Shown: positions 38,797-48,000 of the stretch, piece after piece
How the letters are laid out: every line of letters starts with the position of its first letter
Numbering within the stretch: position 1 is the stretch's first letter
Assembly: GCF_022138605.1 (NCBI RefSeq)
Contig: NZ_JACBFS010000003.1
Coordinates: 496,001 to 560,000, forward strand
Length of the DNA stretch: 64,000 nucleotides
Direction: 5' to 3'
DNA from: Xanthobacter sp. NM-25
GTDB lineage: Bacteria > Pseudomonadota > Alphaproteobacteria > Rhizobiales > Xanthobacteraceae
Program-made: the position numbers and the translations under genes
The notes under the pieces: model-generated
Seen by the model: only the letters and a program-made list of their open reading frames with translations
What the model was told of the DNA's origin: nothing
Database searches by the model: none

Positions 38797-39726
38797 TCAG
38801 TCGCGGCGGTCCGCGCCAGCACCTTTGCCGCGGCGGGCGAGAACGATGATGCCGGCCAGGATCAGCACGAACGCCGGCGGCAGCAGCAGCGGCACCGTCT
38901 CGCCCAGGAAGGCCACCGCCAGGGTCTTGCCGGTGCCGGCGGCGATCCAGCCGATCTGGCTGAGGCCCACCGGGCCGCTCAGCTTCTGCAGAATGAAATA
39001 AAGCGCGTAGGTGGCCGCGACCACCAGGGTCTGTGCCGCCAGCAGTGCAATCTCGACCGGTGCGTCCGGCAGCTGGAGCGGCACACCGGTGGCCACCGCG
39101 ACCGTTCCGGAAATCAGCGCCGCCGCCAGAAGCATCAGGGGCGCCAGCAGGCGTGGGCTGGCAAGCCCCGGCCAGTCCACCGTGCGATAGATGTTGCCGG
39201 CCGACACCACCAGCGGCGCCGCCAGCGCGAGCCCGATCCAGAGCCACCCCCCATCGTCGCTGCGCGTGCCGGACAGCGCGAGGAATACCGCGCCCACGAG
39301 GCCGAGCGCCATTCCCAGCACGCCCCTTGTGGTCAGTCGGTCCATGCGCAGCGGCACGGCCATGGCATAGGTGACGAGGGGCGGGAAGGCGAGGCAGAGC
39401 GCCACGAAGCCTGCGCCCACATGGGGAATCGCGGCGAACGACAGCAGGTTCGGCAGCGCGAAGCTCAGCAGGCCGGAGAGCAGGGCGTAGCGCAGGAGGT
39501 GCGGCGACAGGCGCGGCCGCTCGCCTGCGGCCAGGGCGAGAACAGACAACAGCACGCCGCTGGTCAGCGCAGACCAGAAGAGGAAGGCGAACGGGGCCCA
39601 GCCCTGCCGGATGGCGCTGCCGGCCACGAAGGTGGTGAGACCGAGCAGGGCACCTGTGGCCAGCAGACACAGCAGCGGCAAGAGCGTCTCGCGCCGGGCC
39701 ATGGAAGCTGTTGCGTCGGTCGTCAT
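38797..39726 (-). CDS. EamA/DMT-family exporter (PecM-like position)
   Basis: About 309 residues with the start at 39726, behind a CGGAGG site. About ten hydrophobic helices in two EamA repeats (roughly 10-140 and 155-300). DMT transporters usually export small metabolites or amino acids. It is divergent from a PecS-like MarR regulator; PecS and PecM of Dickeya and Agrobacterium have this layout, so it is a likely target. A run of 12 G lies 55 bases upstream of its start. Substrate unknown. Confidence 0.8.
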   Translation of the reverse strand: MTTDATASMARRETLLPLLCLLATGALLGLTTFVAGSAIRQGWAPFAFLFWSALTSGVLLSVLALAAGERPRLSPHLLRYALLSGLLSFALPNLLSFAAIPHVGAGFVALCLAFPPLVTYAMAVPLRMDRLTTRGVLGMALGLVGAVFLALSGTRSDDGGWLWIGLALAAPLVVSAGNIYRTVDWPGLASPRLLAPLMLLAAALISGTVAVATGVPLQLPDAPVEIALLAAQTLVVAATYALYFILQKLSGPVGLSQIGWIAAGTGKTLAVAFLGETVPLLLPPAFVLILAGIIVLARRGKGAGADRRD

Positions 39727-39780
39727 GGGGCCTCCGAGCCGCGTCTTAGCGGATAGATCCAATAAGGGAAGGGAGCGTTC

Positions 39781-39792
39781 GGGGGGGGGGGG
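39781..39792. repeat. G12 homopolymer in the exporter/regulator intergenic
   Basis: Twelve consecutive G on the plus strand, between the divergent EamA and MarR genes and close to where the EamA promoter should be. Such tracts slip during replication and can vary in length; they are also prone to sequencing error. Confidence 0.9.
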
Positions 39793-39850
39793 CGGACGCG
39801 GGCGAGCCTCCGATGCCGCGTTCGTTGCCAAGGCGGCGAGAGACAGCTAA

Positions 39851-39883
39851 TATCTCAATATCAAGTATCTTTATGTCAAGATA
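39851..39883. promoter_or_regulatory. Candidate operator of the PecS-like regulator
   Basis: Two abutting 15-base imperfect repeats, TATCTCAATATCAAG (39851-39865) and TATCTTTATGTCAAG (39866-39880), 12 of 15 identical, followed by ATA so that the right end TCAAGATA mirrors the left TATCT. The stretch is strikingly AT-rich in GC-rich DNA and ends five bases before the regulator start. A MarR-family operator and the regulator's own promoter are the likely content. Confidence 0.55.
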
Positions 39884-39887
39884 AATC

Positions 39888-40418
39888 ATGAGAGATGACG
39901 CTCATCCGGATCGCGCGGCGCTCGCGGCAGCTCAATGGCGGCGGGAGCGGCCGGACCTCGATCCCTTTCCCATGGAGGTGCTGGGGCGACTGGCTGAGCT
40001 GGCGCACGTGGTGGCGCGCGACCAGCTGCTACCGGTCTTCGCGCGCTTCGGCCTGCAGCATGGGGATTTCGATGTGCTGGCGACCTTGCGCCGCGCGGGG
40101 GCGCCCTTTGCGCTCACCCCCACGGCGCTCTATGCAGCGACCATGGTCTCATCCGGCGGCATGACGGCGCGGCTGGACCGGCTGGAGCGCGCCGGCCTGA
40201 TCATCCGCCGCAAGCACCCCACCGACCGGCGCGGGACGCTGGTGGAGCTGGCGGCGCCCGGCCGGGCCATCATCGACGCGGTGCTGCCGGTCCATGTGGA
40301 GAACGAGCGGGGGATCCTCGAAGGGCTCAGTCCGTATGAACAGGCGCAGCTCAATGGGCTGTTAGCCAAGCTCCTGGCGCATCTTGAACGGCTAGGGCCT
40401 GCAGCGCCCCCGGCCTGA
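39888..40418 (+). CDS. MarR-family regulator, PecS-like
   Basis: About 176 residues. Winged helix-turn-helix with SGGMTARLDRLERAGLIIRRKHPTDRRG in the recognition and wing region. The extra N-terminal helix with QWRRERPDLD (Trp17) and the HVENERGIL segment near the C-terminus closely resemble PecS, whose subgroup binds urate or related purines through residues including an N-terminal Trp. Divergent from an EamA exporter as in pecS-pecM. Ligand unknown; PecS identity inferred from remembered sequence pattern. Confidence 0.75.
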   Translation: MRDDAHPDRAALAAAQWRRERPDLDPFPMEVLGRLAELAHVVARDQLLPVFARFGLQHGDFDVLATLRRAGAPFALTPTALYAATMVSSGGMTARLDRLERAGLIIRRKHPTDRRGTLVELAAPGRAIIDAVLPVHVENERGILEGLSPYEQAQLNGLLAKLLAHLERLGPAAPPA

Positions 40419-40447
40419 GGCTGCGGGAGACGCTCAGGCGAGCCGGC

Positions 40448-40930
40448 TCAGAGCTTGGGCAGGCCGGCCTCAAGGGGCACGGCAGGCGCGTTCTTCACCT
40501 GCTTCAGCGTCAAGGCCGTCTTGACGTTGCGCACGTTCGGAGTGGCGGTGATCTCCAGCACGAAATTCTGGAAGGTGCGCAGGTCCGGTGCCACGCAGAG
40601 CATCATGAAATCCACGTCGCCGGAGAGCATCCAGGCGCTGCGGACCAGGGGCCAATGGTCGATGCGTTCCTGAAAGGCGGCAAGATCGGTCTCCGCCTGG
40701 CTCACCAGATGCACCATGGCGAACGCCATCAGGTCGTAGCCCAGGCGCTTCTCGTCGAGCAGCGCGCGATAGCCGTGGATGATCCCGTCATCCTCCAGCG
40801 CGCGGACGCGGCGCAGGCACGGAGGCGCGGAAATGCCGACCCGCCGGGACAGCTCCACATTGGTCATGCGCCCGTTGCGCTGCAGCTCGTCGAGGATTTT
40901 CCAGTCGACAGCATCGAGGCGGACGGTCAA
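40448..40930 (-). CDS. Lrp/AsnC-family transcriptional regulator
   Basis: About 160 residues. N-terminal HTH (LDAVDWKILDELQRNGRMTNVELSRRVGISAPPCLRRVRALEDDGII) and a C-terminal RAM ligand-binding domain (GDVDFMMLCVAPDLRTFQNFV). Divergent from trxB across a 264-base gap that holds a perfect dyad (41000-41022). An Lrp-trxB-LysR block recurs in alphaproteobacteria. Effector unknown. Confidence 0.92.
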   Translation of the reverse strand: MTVRLDAVDWKILDELQRNGRMTNVELSRRVGISAPPCLRRVRALEDDGIIHGYRALLDEKRLGYDLMAFAMVHLVSQAETDLAAFQERIDHWPLVRSAWMLSGDVDFMMLCVAPDLRTFQNFVLEITATPNVRNVKTALTLKQVKNAPAVPLEAGLPKL

Positions 40931-40999
40931 GGCGGGCTCCCGGGGAACAGAGGCGACGCGGCGCGGCGCTCGCGCACCTTAGTTCGGGATTGCGGCAAC

Positions 41000-41022
41000 G
41001 CAACGAAATAATCTTTCGTTGC
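41000..41022. promoter_or_regulatory. Perfect 9-bp dyad between lrp and trxB
   Basis: GCAACGAAA and TTTCGTTGC flank an AT-rich five-base centre (TAATC). Size, symmetry and AT-rich centre fit an Lrp/AsnC dimer site. It lies about 70 bases upstream of the lrp start and 170 upstream of trxB. Confidence 0.65.
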
Positions 41023-41194
41023 CGGATCCCTGCACCGCCTATGACGAAAGGCGAATGTGCAGGCGCGCGGGCGCCTTGTCGCGGTGCGTGGGAGCCCCTA
41101 CATTTGCGCATAGCTTACGCTGCGATGCGGGAGAGCTGCCCGGTGTGGGCGCTGCGCGCGATCCGCGGCGCGCATTTGCGGTTTCGAGGTCATA

Positions 41195-42154
41195 ATGAGC
41201 GCCCAACATGTCAAGGTCGTCATCATCGGTTCGGGGCCGGCCGGCTATACGGCGGCGGTCTATGCCGCACGGGCCATGCTGCAGCCGGTTCTGTTCGAGG
41301 GCATCCAGCCCGGTGGCCAGCTGACCATCACCACAGAGGTCGAGAACTACCCCGGCTTTGCCGAGCCCATTCAGGGGCCCTGGCTGATGGAGCAGATGCG
41401 CGCCCAGGCCGAGCACGTGGGCACCACGATCATTGCCGATCATGTGGCGCAGCTCGATCTGTCGCAGCGCCCGTTCCGACTCAAGACCGAGTCGGGCACC
41501 GACTACACAGCCGACGTGGTGATTCTGGCCACCGGCGCCCAGGCCCGCTGGCTGGGGTTGCCGAGCGAGGAGACCTATCGGGGCTTCGGCGTTTCCGCCT
41601 GCGCCACCTGTGATGGCTTCTTCTATCGCGGCAAGGAGGTCGTGGTGGTCGGTGGCGGCAATACCGCCGTCGAGGAAGCGCTGTTCCTGACCAATTTCGC
41701 CGCGAAGGTGACCGTGGTGCACCGTCGCGACAGCTTCCGCGCCGAGCGCATCCTGCAGGATCGGCTGTTCGCCAATCCCAAGGTGGCGGTGGTGTGGAAC
41801 GCGGAAGTGGCCGAAGTGAAGGGTGCGGACGAGCCGGCGCCGCACGTGACCGGCGTGGTGCTGCGCGACATCCGCACCGGTGAGATCAGCGAGCTGAAGG
41901 CCGACGGCTTCTTCGTGGCCATCGGCCATGCTCCGGCCACCGACCTGGTGGCCGGCCAGTTGCGCCTGAAGCCGTCCGGTTATGTCTGGACGGCGCCGGA
42001 TTCCACCGCCACCTCGGTGCCGGGCGTGTTCGCCGCCGGCGACGTGGCCGACGACGTCTATCGCCAGGCGGTGACGGCGGCGGGCCGCGGCTGCATGGCG
42101 GCGCTGGAGGCGGAACGCTTCCTCGCACATACGGTGGCGGAAGCCGCGGAATGA
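41195..42154 (+). CDS. trxB: Thioredoxin reductase
   Basis: About 319 residues. FAD-binding GSGPAGYTAAVYAARA near the N-terminus, redox-active CATC (Cys136/Cys139), NADPH-binding GGGNTAVEEALFLTNFA, and FAAGDVADDVYRQAVTAAGRGCMAALEAERFL at the C-terminal end. Reduces thioredoxin with NADPH. Divergent from lrp, with the dyad upstream. Confidence 0.97.
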   Translation: MSAQHVKVVIIGSGPAGYTAAVYAARAMLQPVLFEGIQPGGQLTITTEVENYPGFAEPIQGPWLMEQMRAQAEHVGTTIIADHVAQLDLSQRPFRLKTESGTDYTADVVILATGAQARWLGLPSEETYRGFGVSACATCDGFFYRGKEVVVVGGGNTAVEEALFLTNFAAKVTVVHRRDSFRAERILQDRLFANPKVAVVWNAEVAEVKGADEPAPHVTGVVLRDIRTGEISELKADGFFVAIGHAPATDLVAGQLRLKPSGYVWTAPDSTATSVPGVFAAGDVADDVYRQAVTAAGRGCMAALEAERFLAHTVAEAAE

Positions 42155-42202
42155 CGCGGCGCCGGCGGGTGGTCCATCCGCCGGGCCGAACTGTCCCCCT
42201 TT

Positions 42203-42240
42203 GAAGCCGGGACCGCCGAGCGCGCGCCCCGGCTTCTTCA
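42203..42240 (+). terminator. Hairpin after trxB
   Basis: GAAGCCGGG (42203-42211) pairs with CCCGGCTTC (42228-42236) around a 16-base loop, followed by TTC. A second stem CCGGCGG/CCGCCGG is at 42162-42184. Together they probably end trxB transcription before lysR. Confidence 0.5.
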
Positions 42241-42302
42241 ACCGATGAAAGCCGCCCGCATCCCGCGCTCGAGGGGTGTCGCGCAGAACCCCCGGGGCCC
42301 CA

Positions 42303-43193
42303 ATGGATTGGGACAAGCTGAAGGTTTTTCACGTCGCCGCCGAAGCCGGTTCCTTCACCCATGCGGGCGAAACGCTCGGATTGTCGCAGTCGGCCGTGAG
42401 CCGGCAGGTGTCGGCGCTGGAGGCGGAGCTGAAGGTTCCCCTGTTCCATCGCCACGCGCGTGGCCTCATCCTGACCGAGCAGGGCGAGCTGCTCTATCGC
42501 ACCGCCCATGAGGTGTTCCTGAAGCTCGAATCGGCGCGGGCGCAGCTCAGCGACAGCCGCGAAAAGCCCAACGGGGAACTGCGCGTCACCACCACCATGG
42601 GCCTCGGCACCCATTGGCTCACCGCGCGGGTGGGTGAGTTCGTCGAGCTGTTTCCCGATATTCGCATCCAGCTCATCCTCACCGATGAGGAGCTGGATCT
42701 GGCCATGCGCGAGGCTGACGTCGCCATCCGCATGCGCCAGCCGGTGCAGCCGGATCTGGTGCAACGCAAGCTGTTCACGGTGCATTTTCATGCCTATGCG
42801 TCGGTGGACTATTTGAAGCGCCACGGCCAGCCCCGTTCCCTCGACGAGCTGGACAAGCACCGCATCCTGCTGCTGGGCGGGCCCATCCCATCCTATTTCC
42901 AGGGGCTCAACTGGCTGGAGCATGCCGGGCGAGAGGGCGCCTCGCCGCGGGTGCCCACGTTCGAGGTGAATAGCGTGCTGGGACTCAAGCGGGCGGTGGA
43001 GCGCGGCGTTGGGATCGGCACCTTGCCGGACTATCTGACGGACGACGCCACCTCGCTGGTGCAGCTGTTCACCGATCGCGAGACGCCCAAGCTCGAGGCG
43101 TATTTCACCTATGCCCAGGAAATGCGCTCTGTGGCGCGCATTCAGGTGTTCCGCGACTTCCTGATCTCCAAGGCGCAGCGCTGGAACTATTGA
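42303..43193 (+). CDS. LysR-family transcriptional regulator
   Basis: About 296 residues with the start at 42303 (MDWDKLKVFHVAAEAGSFTHAG). N-terminal winged HTH (LGLSQSAVSRQVSALEAELKVPLFHR) and a substrate-binding domain in the rest. Located downstream of trxB on the same strand. In alphaproteobacteria this LysR often accompanies trxB; its target is not evident from the sequence. Confidence 0.92.
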   Translation: MDWDKLKVFHVAAEAGSFTHAGETLGLSQSAVSRQVSALEAELKVPLFHRHARGLILTEQGELLYRTAHEVFLKLESARAQLSDSREKPNGELRVTTTMGLGTHWLTARVGEFVELFPDIRIQLILTDEELDLAMREADVAIRMRQPVQPDLVQRKLFTVHFHAYASVDYLKRHGQPRSLDELDKHRILLLGGPIPSYFQGLNWLEHAGREGASPRVPTFEVNSVLGLKRAVERGVGIGTLPDYLTDDATSLVQLFTDRETPKLEAYFTYAQEMRSVARIQVFRDFLISKAQRWNY

Positions 43194-43427
43194 TCTTTGA
43201 CGGGCGTGTGTCGCCCCATGCAGAGGTCTGGGGATGAGCCCTTGGGCAAATGCATGCCTGATATGCCTGCTCTGCCGCCATTCGGCGTTGCAATCTGCCT
43301 AAGGAGCGTGCATGTTGCACAAGCGCTGATCGCATCGTGATTGATGCTTCAGCTGTTCCCCTCTGGAAGGTTCGCCGCTCTGCGGCGATACTTGCCGGGT
43401 CCTTCGTGGACCCGGCATTTTTCTTTT
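43194..43427 (+). ncRNA. Candidate small RNA or attenuated leader with orphan terminator
   Basis: A textbook intrinsic terminator, GCCGGGTCC/GGACCCGGC (43394-43402, 43408-43416) followed by ATTTTTCTTTT, stands 200 bases after lysR and 130 before the next gene, preceded by a perfect 7-bp hairpin TCGCCGC/GCGGCGA (43372-43388). No convincing protein gene ends here. A five-codon reading frame (MLHKR) starting at 43311 behind an AAGGAG could be a leader peptide. Small RNA, long lysR 3' UTR, or attenuator of the peptidoglycan-binding gene are the options. I could not place a promoter. Confidence 0.4.
43394..43427 (+). terminator. Intrinsic terminator between lysR and the PG-binding gene
   Basis: Nine-bp perfect GC-rich stem with a five-base loop and a T-rich tail (ATTTTTCTTTT). 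One of the strongest terminators in the window. Confidence 0.9.
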
Positions 43428-43554
43428 ATGGGGCTGCCGATGCGCTTCTCGTGCCCTGTGTCGAATGGGGCGGTGCGCAGATCGCCGGTAGGCGATATAA
43501 GCGGAAGCTCCACCTTTCGTTGTCTCTAGATGACTCGTCCTGATGGGGGATGCC

Positions 43555-44073
43555 ATGGCAATTCTGAAGCGCGGACTGGCCGGTGAGCCGGTGAAGATCC
43601 TGCAGGCCAAGCTCGGCGTGGTGGCCGATGGCCAGTTCGGCCCGGCCACCGAAGAGGCCCTGAAGGCCTATCAGAAGGCGCACGGGCTGTCGGTGGACGG
43701 CATCGCCGGGCCCGATACCTTCCTGGCACTGGAGCTGCCGGAGCTCATTCTGCTGACGGTGGGGTCCAAGGGCGACGCGGTCAAGAAGCTGCAGGAGGCG
43801 CTCAACATCGCCGCCGACGGCAAGTTCGGCGAGGGCACGGCCAAGGCTGTGCGCGCCTTCCAGGAGCAGAATGGCCTGGATGCGGATGGTATGGCCGGTC
43901 CGGTGACCCTGGCCAAGATTCCCGCTTTCGCCGGCGTGGTGACGGTCGAGGCGGTCACCAAGTCTCAGTCCGGCCCGGAGACGGTTGCCCCTGGTGCGAC
44001 GCCCGCAGCTGCGGAGATTGCTGCCGCGCCGAAGAAGAGCATCTGGCAGACCATCACCAGCTTCTTCTCCTGA
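43555..44073 (+). CDS. Protein with two peptidoglycan-binding repeats
   Basis: About 172 residues with the start at 43555, behind a GGGGGAT site. Two PG_binding_1 repeats: GEPVKILQAKLGVVADGQFGPATEEALKAYQKAHGL-type (about 8-58) and GDAVKKLQEALNIAADGKFGEGTAKAVRAFQEQNGL-type (about 70-118). The C-terminus is Ala/Pro-rich and ends with a short hydrophobic amphipathic stretch (SIWQTITSFFS). No signal peptide or catalytic domain, which is odd for a wall-binding protein; it may be delivered by another route or bind inside another complex. Confidence 0.85.
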   Translation: MAILKRGLAGEPVKILQAKLGVVADGQFGPATEEALKAYQKAHGLSVDGIAGPDTFLALELPELILLTVGSKGDAVKKLQEALNIAADGKFGEGTAKAVRAFQEQNGLDADGMAGPVTLAKIPAFAGVVTVEAVTKSQSGPETVAPGATPAAAEIAAAPKKSIWQTITSFFS

Positions 44074-44175
44074 GTGCCCGGGGCGGATGGCGACATCCGC
44101 CCCTCTCATTTCTGCCCGCGCGCGGGATTGCCGCCGCCGGGATGGCGGGTAAAGTCGAGCTGTTCGGGGACACCG

Positions 44176-44892
44176 ATGCCGACTCGCCTCATGGATTGGA
44201 TTGTGAAGCCTGCCCTCATCTGCGCCGGTCTGTCGGGCGCCGCGTCGCCGGCGATCGGCCTGGCCGCCGAAGTGCAGCGCGCGCGACCGGACAGCTTCGT
44301 GGATGTGAGCACCCTGGTGCCCGACGCGGTGCTCGATGTCCGCTATGCGGGCACGCACAATTTCGTTGGCACTCCAGTGGATGGATATGGCGCGGCGCGG
44401 TGCCTGTTGACCCGCCCCGCCGCCGAGGCGCTGGCGCAGGTGGCCGAGAGCGCGCGGGCGCAGGGCTATCGGGTGAAGCTGTTTGACTGCTACCGCCCGG
44501 CTCGCGCGGTGGCCCACTTCGCCCGCTGGGCGGCCGACCTCGCCGACACGCACACGAAGGGGGAGTATTACCCCGATCTGGACAAGGGCGACCTGTTCAC
44601 CCTGGGCTATATCGCCGCCCGCTCCGGCCATTCGCGTGGCTCCACCCTGGATCTCACTTTAGTGGAGGCGGCCAGCGGCGCGGAGTTGGACATGGGCACG
44701 CCGTTCGATCTGTTCAGCGACCTGTCGTGGCCGGGATCGGATGCGGTGACCGAGGTGCAGAAGGCCAATCGGCAGCGGCTTGCGCAATTGATGAGCGGCC
44801 ACGGTTTCCAGCCCTTCGACAAGGAGTGGTGGCACTTCACCCTGGCGAACGAGCCGTTTCCCGACACCTATTTTGATTTTCCGATCGACTAG
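44176..44892 (+). CDS. VanX-like D-alanyl-D-alanine dipeptidase
   Basis: About 238 residues (start at 44176). N-terminal hydrophobic signal/anchor (MDWIVKPALICAGLSGAASPAIGLAAE). The M15D signature is complete: SGHSRGSTLDLTL with the zinc-binding His and Asp, and EWWHF with the catalytic Glu and third zinc ligand His. Periplasmic enzymes of this group (DdpX) recycle D-Ala-D-Ala from peptidoglycan; vancomycin resistance is not implied in a Gram-negative without vanHA. It follows the PG-binding protein by about 100 bases. Confidence 0.9.
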   Translation: MPTRLMDWIVKPALICAGLSGAASPAIGLAAEVQRARPDSFVDVSTLVPDAVLDVRYAGTHNFVGTPVDGYGAARCLLTRPAAEALAQVAESARAQGYRVKLFDCYRPARAVAHFARWAADLADTHTKGEYYPDLDKGDLFTLGYIAARSGHSRGSTLDLTLVEAASGAELDMGTPFDLFSDLSWPGSDAVTEVQKANRQRLAQLMSGHGFQPFDKEWWHFTLANEPFPDTYFDFPID

Positions 44893-45008
44893 CGAGCGCC
44901 GGGGGGCGGCCGGGTCATGGGCCGAGTGCGCCGCCCGTTACCGCATTGTCATGTGTGTGTAGCATCCAGACCGTAGGGGAGGGACCTTCTTCCATACGGA
45001 TCCCCCCG

Positions 45009-48000
45009 ATGCCCGCGCTCTGCTCCACCGCCAGCCGTCTTGTTCTCATTCTCCTGTGCGCCGGCACCAGCGCGCCGGCGTTTGCGGGCTCCTTCGTGGT
45101 GCCGCCGGCGAGTGGGCCGCAGAGCGTGGCAGGGTCGGATACGGGCGTGGTTGAGGCCGGGGCGACGCTGGATGGCGGCGCTGATGCGGCGATCACCTGG
45201 AACGGCGCCGCGACGGGTTCCGGTGTCACCATCATCAATGACGGTTCAATCGTCTCCGAGGGGCGCGCCATTGACGCCGCGTCCAGCGTCAGCGGGGCCT
45301 TCAGCCTGTCTAATGCGGGCACCATCGCGTCGGACGACGACGCCCTCCGCCTCAAGGGGGCCTTCGCGGATGGTCAGCTCACCGTCGACAACAGCGGCAT
45401 CCTCTCATCCGCGAGCGGCCAGGCGCTCGACCTCGACAAGGCCACGGCCGCCAGTGCCGTGGTGGCGGTGACCAATTCGGGAACGATTTCGTCGGCTGGC
45501 AGCGATGCGGTGCGGATCGGGGGCGGCACCCTCTCCATCGTGAATTCCGGAATCATCACCACCACGGCCGATGGCAAGCGCGCCATCAAGATGGATACCG
45601 CAGCGAATTTCGAGACCCTGCAGAGCCTTGCCATCACCAACCTGGCCGGTGGCCTGATCTCGGGCACCGATGATGGCATCAAGATCTCGTCGCCGGACGG
45701 CAGCAGCGCGGCGCCGGTCATCGCGATCCGCAATGCCGGCACCATCCAATCGACGGTGGATGGTCAGGCCATTGATCTAGGCGGAATCGCCTCGAAGAAC
45801 GCGCAGATCACCATTGTCAACGAGGCCGGTGGGCTCATCACTGCCGCAGCCGATGATGGCATCCAGGGCGCCAACGGCATGGTGGTGACAAACGCGGGCA
45901 CCATCAGCTCGTCTTATGCGGACGGCACCGCCGATACCCAGAACAATTCGGCCATCAAGATCGATGGCGAGGATCTCGCCGGCGGCATGAGCGCCACCAT
46001 CATCAACGAGGCCACGGGGGTAATCTCCGGCGCCTATCACGGCATCAAGGCCTCGGGTGCAGAAGATTTCCTCGATGTCACCAATGCCGGCACCATCGAA
46101 GGGCGCAACGGGTCGGGTGTGAATTCCAACGGCTCGGGTATCGTGGTGAATTACGGCACCATCACCGGCACTTACGATCCCGCAGCCAGCTTCGGTGACG
46201 GGGATGGCGTCGATTTCGACAATGCCGGCACCATCTACAATTACGGCACCATTTCCGGCCTCGGCTCCAAGGGCACCAAGGAGGGCGAGACCAACCCGAG
46301 CACCAGCGAAGGCATCGCCATTGGTGGCGGCACCATCGTCAACGGCAGCGCCTCTGTCACCACGGCGCTCATCTCCGGCGCCAATAACGGCATTCTCGCC
46401 GATGACAGCAACAGCGGTGACATCTATGCGGCCCTGTCGGTGACCAATTACGGCACCATCCGCGGTGACGATGGCTTCGGCATCAAGGTGGTGAATACGG
46501 CCGGCCTCTTCTCCACCACCATCGTCAATTACGGCATCATCTCGGGCACCACTTATGCCGTCGCCATGGGCGATGGCGACGACCTGTTCGTCTATGAGGC
46601 CGGCTCCTCCGTGGTCGGGGCCGTGCGCGGGGAAGGGGGCACCGATACGCTGCGGCTTGGCGAGGTGGACGGCAGTTTCGACCTCGCCCTGCTGGGAGAG
46701 AGCGCCACCTATCAGGGATTCGAGCGCCTCACGCTGGCCGCCGGATCGAGCTGGATCGTCTCCGGCGGCAGCGCGTTCACCGGCACCACCACGGTGGATC
46801 AGGCGACGCTGCTGCTGGCCGATGCGCAGCTCGCGGGCTCCAGCGTGGTGGTTTCCGGTGATCTGGCGGGCGGGGCTTTGGGCCATCTGCGCGGCACCGG
46901 CACCATCGGTGGCCTGAGTGTCGAGAGCGGCGGCGTGGTGGCTCCCGGCGCCGTCGGCGCGGCTGGGACCCTCGTCGTCGGCGGCGACGTGCGCTTCGCT
47001 GCCGGTTCCAGCTACCAGGTGAGCGCCTCCACCCTGGGCACGGTGGACCTCATCGCCGCCACCGGCACCGCGAGCGTGGATGCCGGCGCGAGCCTGGTGC
47101 TCTCCGCGGCACCGGGCAGTCTCACCTGGGGCACCCGCTATACGGTGCTCAGCGCCGATGGGGGTGTGAGCGGGAGCTTCGGCAGCCTGGAGAGCACCAC
47201 CAGCTATCTGTTCCTCACCCCTACGATGGGGGCGGACGCCAACGACATTTATGTGGAGCTCGATCGCAACAGCGTCTCGCTCGCCAGCTATGCCACAACG
47301 GCGAACCAGCGGGCGGTGGCGCGGTCGCTGGACCGGTTCGGCGCGGGGGCGACCCCGGGGGCCTCGAGCCTCTATGACGCGGTGGTGGGGCAGGCCTCCG
47401 CGCCGGTGGTGCGCACCGCTTTCACCCAGCTGGCCGGCGACGTCCACGCCACGGTGCCCGGCGTCCTGTTCAACGAGAATACCCTGGTCAACGACACCCT
47501 GCTCGGGCGCCTGCGGCAGGCGGATTCTGCCGGGACCGGCGGTGCCGCAGCGGCCCTCGGCTTCGGTGGGCCGGTGAGCGCCTATGCCGATGCGGCGCCG
47601 CAGGCTGGTCCGTTCAACGCGCTGTCCACCCCGGCGCGGCCGTCGGGCCCGGTGCTGAATGCCTGGGCGCAGGGCTATGGCCAGTGGCTGAACGCCAGCT
47701 CGGGGCCCATGTCCGCGGACACCCATCTCGGCGGCGCGCTGGTGGGCCTTGATGCCACTTTCGGCGCCAGCGTGGTCGGCGCCGCGGTCGGCTATTCCTC
47801 CAGCTCCACCTCCACCGGCGGGGCATCCGCCGATGCGGACACGGTGCGGCTCGCGGTCTATGGCGGCACCGCGTTCGATGCCGTCAAGCTGCGCGCTGGC
47901 GCCGATATCGGGTGGAGCTCCATCTCCACCGCCCGCTATGTGGCACTCACCGGAGAACGGCCGCAGGCGGATTATGACGGCACCTCGGCCAATCTGTTCG

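Noticed and set aside
44176..44892. Vancomycin resistance gene
   Set aside because: VanX-like dipeptidases also serve peptidoglycan recycling; vanH, vanA and vanRS are absent.
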